DNA of 20,467 nt from a bacterium (GTDB lineage Bacteria > Sysuimicrobiota > Sysuimicrobiia > Sysuimicrobiales > Segetimicrobiaceae): positions 1 through 20,467 of the forward strand of contig DATGHU010000030.1 of the NCBI GenBank assembly GCA_035307765.1, given 5' to 3'. The notes below the pieces were generated by a model. That model searched no databases. It saw nothing but the letters and a program-made list of their open reading frames with translations, and had not been told where the DNA came from. The translations under genes were made by a program, and so were the position numbers. Each line of letters opens with the position of its first letter. Position 1 is the stretch's first letter. Shown one piece after another: positions 15,132-20,467 of this stretch.

Positions 15132-15440
15132 TTTCCGATCTCCTTTCGCGGTACGGCGCTTTCGGAGGGCTCAACCGTTCCATCGAGGAGTATGGACCCG
15201 CCCCGTCCTTGCGCATCGCTCGTCTAGGAGGCGGAGGGACGCCCGCCGCATGTTGCCGGCACGAGAATCGCGGCCGCCCGATCGGCGCACCCCAGCCTCG
15301 ATGCCGGCCAGGGGACGCCCGCCAATTCGTGCAGGGGGCGGCGCTCCAGCGGGGGTCGATTTCCCCTCCTCATGGGCACGTTTCCAGAAACGCGCCCGTG
15401 TTCCGTGTCCGATCGCCGGCCGGAAGCGGAGGGATCCCCG
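15132..15440. other. Intergenic region between SDR and cupin genes
   Basis: No convincing gene is seen. It contains a hairpin at 15374-15397 (10-bp stem, ccag loop, one G-U pair when read on the minus strand) placed 43 bases after the cupin stop. This could stabilise or end the cupin transcript, though no T run follows it. Confidence 0.4.
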
Positions 15441-15845
15441 TCAAGTCGCGGCGCGCTCGCCGCCCTCGGGGCCGTAAAACACGACCCACACCGCAAAGTC
15501 GTCGGTGAACTCCTCGAACCGGTGGACCGCACCGGCGGGCACAAACAACACATCGGCCGGTCCGAACGGATGACGCTCCGGTCCGTTCACAAACCATCCG
15601 CGCCCCGCGATGACGATATAGACCTCATCTCTGGTGTGAGCGGTTTGCGAGTCGGTGCCGCGCGGGGCGTAGTATTCGACGATCAGGCTCCCGTGGGCAA
15701 GAACGACCGCGGCCAGGTTCCCCTCGGGGATGGGGGAGGCTCGGGCCTGGTCGATGGTCACCCGTCTCCTCCCCGACAGCGCCTCGGCGGATGCGCTGCC
15801 GGCCCGCGGTGGGTTGGCGCTATGTTCGGGTCCGTGTGCACTCAT
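15441..15845 (-). CDS. Cupin-domain protein
   Basis: A 134-residue single-domain cupin. Residues 67-82 (SQTAHTRDEVYIVIAGRG) hold His70 and Glu74 of the first metal motif, and GPADVLFVPAGAVHRF (95-110) holds His108 of the second, so it can bind one metal ion, usually Fe, Mn or Zn. The second His of motif 1 (the H-x-H pattern) is replaced, which is common in small cupins. The start ATG at 15845 is chosen because GAGGG and GGGAGG lie just upstream; the frame is open to 15965, but that extension is low-complexity and has no better site. It could be a small-molecule-binding protein, isomerase or dioxygenase; the sequence does not decide. Confidence 0.85.
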   Translation of the reverse strand: MSAHGPEHSANPPRAGSASAEALSGRRRVTIDQARASPIPEGNLAAVVLAHGSLIVEYYAPRGTDSQTAHTRDEVYIVIAGRGWFVNGPERHPFGPADVLFVPAGAVHRFEEFTDDFAVWVVFYGPEGGERAAT

Positions 15846-15969
15846 GTCCGTCCCTCTGCCTCCCCAAGACGGTGGCCGTCCGGATCTGGGGCCGTGTCCG
15901 TCAGCCGGCACCGAACGCGGCGCGGTGACCGGTTCTTGATCTGCCGCCGCGAGTGGATCTTCCATTGCA

Positions 15970-15990
15970 GGATCCAGTTCTCCTGGATCC
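15970..15990. promoter_or_regulatory. 7-bp inverted repeat upstream of the cupin gene
   Basis: GGATCCA-GTTCTCC-TGGATCC is a perfect dyad with 7-bp arms and a 7-nt spacer, about 125 bases before the cupin start and within a 305-base gap (15846-16150) that shows no other gene. It could be an operator or a small hairpin. Its link to the cupin is positional only. Confidence 0.3.
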
Positions 15991-16150
15991 CCACAACAGG
16001 GGAACGGCGCTCAAGGACCTTGCGTGAGGAGAGATGCCGAGGACCTCGGTTCGCCCATCGTCGCCTTCGAGGAGGCCACCCGCACGCCGACGGGGTTTTG
16101 GCGGTCGCTCTCCCACGTGGAAGAAGCCCGAAGATCGACGTGGGCCCGAA

Positions 16151-16414
16151 CTAGCCCTGCGGCGGGACGGCCCGGCCGCGGGGGACAGCGCGCTCCCAGA
16201 CCGTCCACTGGGCTTGGGTGATTCCGGTCCGCTGCGTGATGGTCTTCATCTCGTCGTCCGTGGGGGGATCGCCGACCTCCAGGTTTAGCAGGCGGGCTTC
16301 TGGGAAATCCAGCACGAGCGCGGCCTGCTGAGGCGCATACCCCTTCCTGCGCCGCCATTGCTTAAGCGGGTGGCTTTCCTTCCATTCCAGGGTGCGTCGG
16401 GTCAGGTCTTCCAT
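16151..16414 (-). CDS. Small XRE-like helix-turn-helix protein
   Basis: An 87-residue protein. Residues 17-72 (PLKQWRRRKGYAPQQAALVL, then DFPEARLLNLEVGDPPTDDE, then MKTITQRTGITQAQW) follow the Cro/XRE plan: a leading L-W-R helix, the A-L-L-F turn region, L-E-G-P after the recognition helix, and a closing T-G-I-T-W helix. It probably binds DNA as a small regulator; the divergence from classical XRE spacing leaves some doubt. The ATG at 16414 is preceded by AAGGGGG about 10 bases away. It lies upstream of the cupin gene in the same direction but 305 bases off, so regulation of that gene is only a possibility. Confidence 0.6.
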   Translation of the reverse strand: MEDLTRRTLEWKESHPLKQWRRRKGYAPQQAALVLDFPEARLLNLEVGDPPTDDEMKTITQRTGITQAQWTVWERAVPRGRAVPPQG

Positions 16415-16853
16415 CGCGAACGATCCCCCTTGAGGGTTCCTCCCTAAAGTTTACCAGAATCCTTGGGAAATGAGGTGCCCTGCGAAATAGCCTGCCGGGG
16501 CGCGTGCCCGGGGACCATCGGGGATGCCTGCCCCCCCTGCCTCACCGTACGCGGAGGGGTCACCATCCGCGTTGATAGGATCTGCGATGCCGAGACGAGC
16601 GGACAGCGCCGCCGATCGCCGGCTTTGCGCTCCTCCGAGCGAGGTCGAGGCGTCCCTTTCACCGAGCCCGCGGCGCTTTCCCGACCACTCCATCCCCGGC
16701 GTGCGTGAGGGTAAGAGGGGTTCACGCGATGAGGGGGATTGGACTCATGGAACGAGTGACGGCCGACCGCATTCGGTGGGAATCTTGGGGGGCAATACGC
16801 GAGGGGCCGGTTCGAATCCCGGCCCCTCGATCGGTGCAAATCTCGCGCCTCTC
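16415..16853. other. Gene-poor stretch with a tRNA-like hairpin
   Basis: Long frames are open here on both strands, but none shows a recognisable family or ribosome-binding site, and one minus-strand frame reads GRDSN, the known artefact of translating an antisense tRNA T-arm. The only structured element is the hairpin at 16800-16829, described separately. Confidence 0.4.
16800..16829 (+). other. tRNA acceptor/T-arm-like hairpin (possible tRNA remnant)
   Basis: An 11-bp perfect stem (16800-16810 with 16819-16829) encloses the loop TTCGAATC, so the loop region reads GGTTCGAATCCC, the consensus T-psi-C arm of bacterial tRNAs. The 7 outer base pairs followed by A at 16830 look like an acceptor stem with discriminator. 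However, the acceptor-like 5' strand is joined directly to the T-arm, and the T-stem appears to lack one base compared with a normal 5-bp, 7-nt arm. No convincing D-arm or anticodon arm was found upstream. It may be a tRNA relic, an integration scar, or a chance hairpin. Confidence 0.4.
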
Positions 16854-16922
16854 TCAGCGCAATACCATGTGCCCAGTCGCCCACATGAACAACCCCGCGA
16901 GGAGCAGCAGCCCGATCAGCAT
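16854..16922 (-). CDS. 22-residue single-helix membrane microprotein (hypothetical)
   Basis: ATG at 16922 is preceded by a near-ideal AAGGAGG with 8 bases of spacing. The frame gives 22 residues, beginning MLIGLLLLAGLFMWATGH, then a TGA. Almost all of it is a membrane helix. The strong ribosome-binding site supports translation. No family is recognised. Single-helix microproteins often modulate membrane enzymes or transporters, but no partner is indicated here. Confidence 0.5.
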   Translation of the reverse strand: MLIGLLLLAGLFMWATGHMVLR

Positions 16923-17186
16923 CTCGACACCCTCCTTCTTCGGGTTGGCGCGCTCCGCGTTCGTCGTCGCTCCCTCTGCCACCGCGCGCCGTCATCGTTG
17001 AGGGTATCTGAGCGCCTTGAAAGAGTCGTGAACAAGTGGTGAATGTCCTGTGAAGAATATCACGGACCGCACCGAACTCGGGCCGGGAACCCGAAGGGAC
17101 CCCCCTTGCCGCGCGACCGCCGATACGCTCGCCCCGACAGCGAGTGCGCCGGGCAACCCGCAGTCGAACGAGCCAGTGCTTCGGCC

Positions 17187-17966
17187 CTACGAATCCGTCC
17201 ATTGCCAGCGCCGAAGCCGCCAGCCGCGCCCTTCCACAGCGATTGCGGCAATGTAGTTGGGACCACCCAACACTTCTTCCAGAGACCACCGAGAGGTTTC
17301 CAACGGGTCGCGGGGGGTCGACAACAGCGCCGCTGGCTCGGTGGGGCCCAGGGACACGTCGAACTCGCCGAGGGGATAGACGAACCCCTCACCCCTCGCC
17401 TTGACATAGGCCTCCTTCCGCGTCCAGCCGCGGAAGAAACCTTCCACACGGCCCGCAGGGCTCAGGCCGCGGAAGGCGGCGAGCTCTCGACGGGAAAAGC
17501 ATTGCTCGGCGATTTGGTCGGTGACGACGTCGGGGCGGACGCGCTCCACATCGATGCCGACCTCCCGCCCGATGGTCACACCATAGAGAGCCATTCCCCC
17601 CGCATGGGAGACGTTGAACCGATAGGCTTCCCGGCCGCGTCCGGTTGAGAGCACGGGTTTGCCGTAGGCGTTGTACGTGAACCGGAGGGAGTCGGGCGCG
17701 ACACGGAGATACCGGCCCAAGAGGGCCCTGAGCACACCGCGGCAGATGATGAATCGATCTCGGTCCACAGCGAAAACGAACCGGAGCGCTCTGGCCCGCT
17801 CGTCCTCCGAGAGGATCTCCGCAAACCTGCCCACGCGCAGCGGCCCCACATCCAGCGACGCCTTCCACACATGCACATCCCGACCGCCAAGGCGGAGATC
17901 CTCCGGCGGCGCGGCCCAGGAAGCCGCGACGGTGGCAGGGCTCACTTCGGCGCGGTCCGCAAACAT
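17187..17966 (-). CDS. Sfp-type 4'-phosphopantetheinyl transferase
   Basis: A 259-residue enzyme that moves the phosphopantetheine arm of CoA onto a Ser of carrier domains. Family motifs are GKPVL (102-106), FNVSHAGG (117-124), VGIDVER (136-142) with the Mg-binding Asp139 and Glu141, and [19 protein letters not shown] (177-195) containing the W-x-x-KEA-x-x-K signature. The length fits the Sfp/EntD-like group used for secondary metabolism. The ATG at 17966 lies inside the end of the synthetase gene (25-base overlap), which suggests one transcript; the Shine-Dalgarno match is weak, consistent with coupled translation. Its obvious target is the carrier domain encoded immediately upstream. Confidence 0.93.
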   Translation of the reverse strand: MFADRAEVSPATVAASWAAPPEDLRLGGRDVHVWKASLDVGPLRVGRFAEILSEDERARALRFVFAVDRDRFIICRGVLRALLGRYLRVAPDSLRFTYNAYGKPVLSTGRGREAYRFNVSHAGGMALYGVTIGREVGIDVERVRPDVVTDQIAEQCFSRRELAAFRGLSPAGRVEGFFRGWTRKEAYVKARGEGFVYPLGEFDVSLGPTEPAALLSTPRDPLETSRWSLEEVLGGPNYIAAIAVEGRGWRLRRWQWTDS

Positions 17967-20467
17967 GCACTCAACTCTTCGCCAAGGACCGCCACGTACC
18001 GGGTGATGCACGTCAGGTGCTCCCCGGGGAGCACCCGGGTCCGAACCTTGCACGCCACCGCCCGCCATGGACGAATGCGGCCCCCGCTCCAGCCGCCGGA
18101 TGAGTACAGGAGGGTGACCTCGCCAACGTACCGTTGTGGAACGTAGCCGGCGATCGCCCGGTGGTATGCGCCGTCGAGGCGCTCGTGGGTGGATTGGGCC
18201 CGATCATCGTACACCGGCGTCTGCGGTCGAGAGGCATCGAGCGTCGAGACGCTCCGGCCTCCCCGATATGATCGCCCGGCGACCTTCTTCCACGTTCGCC
18301 CGCCCACGCGCCGCAGGGCGGCGATCCAATCATCGAGGTGCGATCCTGACAGTGTGCGCAGGCGCCTTCGATAGTACCCCGCCCACCTGCCCACCCCAAC
18401 GAAAGGCCGCCGCGCGAGGACGAACGTCCGGAAGCGCTCCTCCGGGGTCAGTCCCCTCACCGCGCCGAGCCGCTCGACGAGCCCGCGCAAGAGCCCGGCG
18501 CCGGCCCAGGCGTTCTCGGTCGGGGGATCGAGCAACGCCAGGAGATCCACCGACTCTCCCTGCGCCCGAAGCAGTCGAGCCATCTCGAAGGCGACCAGCC
18601 CCCCGTTGCAGTAGCCCCCCAGCCGATACGGCCCGTGGGGTTGGATGGAGCGCACCGTGGCGAGGCGGTCGGCGGCCATCGCTTCGATCGAGATCGGGAC
18701 CGGCCGTCCATCGAGGCCGTGGGGATGGAGTGCCATAAACGGCTGCTGCGGGCCCAGAGCCCTGGCCAGGTTCCGACAATAGAACCCGCCTCCGTGCAGG
18801 TCTCCGTGCAGGAAGAAAAAGGGCGGCCGGGACCCGTCCGGATGTATCGCCGTCACCGGACCCCAGGGGGTCGCGGAGGGGTGTTGGAGAAGCGCCTGGG
18901 CCAGATGTTGCACGGTCGCACCCGCGAACAAGGTGGAAAGCGGGAGCTTCCGACCCACCGCCTCCTCGATCGCACTCATCAGGCGCACGGCGAGCAGCGA
19001 GTGCCCACCCAACTCGAAGAAGTCGTCCCGGATCCCGATCGGCCGGACCTGGAGGCACTCCTCCCAGATCTGCACCAATTGGTGCTCCAGCGGTGTCATT
19101 GGCGCGGCGTAGGCGGTGCTCCGCGCCGGGAGCGCATCCTCCGGCAACGGCAGCTTCGCCCGGTCGATTTTGCCGTTTGGCGTGAGCGGGAAGGCATCCA
19201 GCACCACGATGTGCGCCGGGATCATGTAGCCGGGCAGCCGGTCCTTGAGGAAGCAGCGGAGGTCGCCGGTCGCCGACGTCTGCGCGGGAACCACGTAGGC
19301 GCTGAGGCGTTTGTCACCAACCGCGTCCTCCCGGGCCAGCACCAGCACCTCGCGCACCGCGGGGTGCTGCCTCAGCACCGCCTCGATCTCCCCCGGCTCG
19401 ATCCGGTGCCCCCGGATCTTGACCTGTTGGTCCATCCGCCCGATGAACTCGATGTTGCCATCCGGGAGGTAGCGCGCCGCATCCCCCGTCCGATACAGCC
19501 GCCCCGGGTGAGCGCCGAATGGATCGGGGATAAACCGCTCGGCGTCAAGCTCGGGACGACGCACGTACCCTCTCGCCACCCCGGGCCCCCCGACGTACAA
19601 CATGCCGGGCACGCCGATCGGGACGGGAATGAGGTGCCGATCCAGGAGATAGATGCGCGTGTTGCTGATCGGACGGCCGATCGGGACGCCCGTCGCCCCC
19701 TCCGGCACCCCCGTCACCGGATACCAGCAGGCAAACGTGGTCGCTTCCGTCGGGCCGTACATGTTCAGCAGACGCTCCGGCGGACCGTGTTTGAGCACCT
19801 CGGCGACCCACCGGGGTTCTGCGGACTCGCCGCCGAAGAGCACAGCGCGCAGCCTTCGAAACGCTCCCGGGTCCTGGCGCGCCATATGGTGGAACAGCGC
19901 GGTGGTCAGAAAGAGGATCGTCACCCCCCGCCGCTCCAGCTCCGCGCTGAACGCGGTCGGAGAGAGCACGGTCTCCTGCGCAACCACCGCGAGCTGCGCC
20001 CCGTTGAGGAGCGCTCCCCACACTTCGAATGTCGCGGCATCGAACGAGACGTTCGAGACCTGCGCGATGATGTCCGAGGCGGAGATCTTCACATAGTTCG
20101 TGTTCATCACGAGGCGGGTCACTCCGCGATGCGGAACGGCGACCGCCTTCGGCCGCCCCGTCGATCCCGACGTGTACATCAGATAGGCCACGTGGTCCGC
20201 GGTGGTTTCGGCGCGCGGAATCTCCGGGTCCTCCGCGGTCTCGGGGCGCGTATCCAGCGAGATGACCGCTCCTCCGAACGCCGGCAGGACCCGCACCAAC
20301 TCCTGGCGGGTCACCAGCACCGTCGCCCGCGCGTCGTGGAGCATGAAGGCCAACCGCTCGGCGGGATAGGTCGGGTCCAGCGGGAGGTAGGCGCCCCCCG
20401 CCTTGAGGATGCCCAGCACCCCCACCACCATCTCCAGCGAGCGCTCCAGACAGAGCCCCACCACCAC
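17942..20467 (-). CDS. Nonribosomal peptide synthetase, A-PCP-TE part (5' end outside window)
   Basis: The visible 841 residues start inside an adenylation domain and run to the natural stop. Adenylation motifs: [19 protein letters not shown] (21-39), [20 protein letters not shown] (96-115), FDAATFEVW (142-150), NMYGPTE (235-241), [13 protein letters not shown] (325-337) and PNGKIDR (430-436). The specificity-pocket residues read by eye as D-A-F-F-F-G-M-T-F-K, which suggests a hydrophobic amino acid. The carrier domain has [10 protein letters not shown] (483-492) with the phosphopantetheine Ser490. The thioesterase starts near 550 ([13 protein letters not shown]); its nucleophile motif is GGYCNGG with Cys620, plus Asp647 and a C-terminal His in GEHLTCI, so the triad is Cys-Asp-His. 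The gene is followed, with overlap, by its phosphopantetheinyl transferase. Any condensation domain would lie outside the window. Confidence 0.95.
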   Translation of the reverse strand: MVVGLCLERSLEMVVGVLGILKAGGAYLPLDPTYPAERLAFMLHDARATVLVTRQELVRVLPAFGGAVISLDTRPETAEDPEIPRAETTADHVAYLMYTSGSTGRPKAVAVPHRGVTRLVMNTNYVKISASDIIAQVSNVSFDAATFEVWGALLNGAQLAVVAQETVLSPTAFSAELERRGVTILFLTTALFHHMARQDPGAFRRLRAVLFGGESAEPRWVAEVLKHGPPERLLNMYGPTEATTFACWYPVTGVPEGATGVPIGRPISNTRIYLLDRHLIPVPIGVPGMLYVGGPGVARGYVRRPELDAERFIPDPFGAHPGRLYRTGDAARYLPDGNIEFIGRMDQQVKIRGHRIEPGEIEAVLRQHPAVREVLVLAREDAVGDKRLSAYVVPAQTSATGDLRCFLKDRLPGYMIPAHIVVLDAFPLTPNGKIDRAKLPLPEDALPARSTAYAAPMTPLEHQLVQIWEECLQVRPIGIRDDFFELGGHSLLAVRLMSAIEEAVGRKLPLSTLFAGATVQHLAQALLQHPSATPWGPVTAIHPDGSRPPFFFLHGDLHGGGFYCRNLARALGPQQPFMALHPHGLDGRPVPISIEAMAADRLATVRSIQPHGPYRLGGYCNGGLVAFEMARLLRAQGESVDLLALLDPPTENAWAGAGLLRGLVERLGAVRGLTPEERFRTFVLARRPFVGVGRWAGYYRRRLRTLSGSHLDDWIAALRRVGGRTWKKVAGRSYRGGRSVSTLDASRPQTPVYDDRAQSTHERLDGAYHRAIAGYVPQRYVGEVTLLYSSGGWSGGRIRPWRAVACKVRTRVLPGEHLTCITRYVAVLGEELSACLRTAPK

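Noticed and set aside
15374-15397. Rho-independent terminator for the cupin gene
   Set aside because: The hairpin is good on the minus strand, but no T run follows it, so I do not call it a terminator.
16730-16830. A complete 101-nt tRNA, perhaps selenocysteine-type
   Set aside because: An acceptor pairing TGAGGGG/CCCCTCG can be drawn, but no 5- or 6-bp anticodon stem with a 7-nt loop and no acceptable D-arm could be formed.
16444-17289. A 281-codon minus-strand frame
   Set aside because: No family features are seen, and it contains the GRDSN string typical of translating a tRNA T-arm antisense. It also overlaps better-supported small features.

Overview
The window is about 20.5 kb of very GC-rich bacterial DNA with strong G/C preference at third codon positions, dense translationally coupled genes (ATGA and GTGA overlaps) and Shine-Dalgarno sites. 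It contains no rRNA or ribosomal-protein marker, so taxonomy cannot be fixed. The gene mix (SsuBC-type ABC importer, CaiB/BaiF CoA transferase, xanthine-dehydrogenase-family subunits, short-chain dehydrogenases, a small NRPS locus) suits a free-living soil or subsurface bacterium with broad organic-acid or aromatic catabolism.

Region 1 (1-5727, + strand): the last codons of an upstream gene, an inverted repeat, then six tightly coupled genes: ABC ATPase, ABC permease, MaoC-like hydratase, FAD-dependent oxidoreductase, enoyl-CoA hydratase/isomerase and family III CoA transferase. A strong hairpin terminator follows, shared with a convergent gene. The set reads as uptake of a small acid followed by CoA activation and double-bond or hydroxyl chemistry; the substrate is unknown.

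Region 2 (5726-11401): an SDR-fold protein on the minus strand whose Ser-Tyr-Lys catalytic positions are all replaced, divergent from two overlapping paralogous molybdenum-hydroxylase large subunits on the plus strand. No [2Fe-2S] or FAD-binding partner subunit is encoded in the window.

Region 3 (11402-17186): a loosely packed stretch with a truncated PIN-domain toxin remnant, several very small ORFs (two with a single hydrophobic helix, one extremely basic), an aquaporin-family channel with a changed selectivity filter, a canonical SDR, a cupin, an XRE-like HTH protein, and a tRNA T-arm-like hairpin with no recognisable tRNA body.

Region 4 (17187-20467, - strand): the 3' part of a nonribosomal peptide synthetase (adenylation, carrier and thioesterase domains; the 5' end lies outside the window) overlapping an Sfp-type phosphopantetheinyl transferase that would activate its carrier domain. 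The thioesterase has Cys in place of the usual nucleophilic Ser.

The most unusual points are the Cys-thioesterase NRPS, the triad-less SDR beside an orphan pair of molybdenum-hydroxylase large subunits, the aquaporin lacking the selectivity-filter arginine, and the tRNA-like hairpin. No CRISPR array, IS element or phage module was seen.
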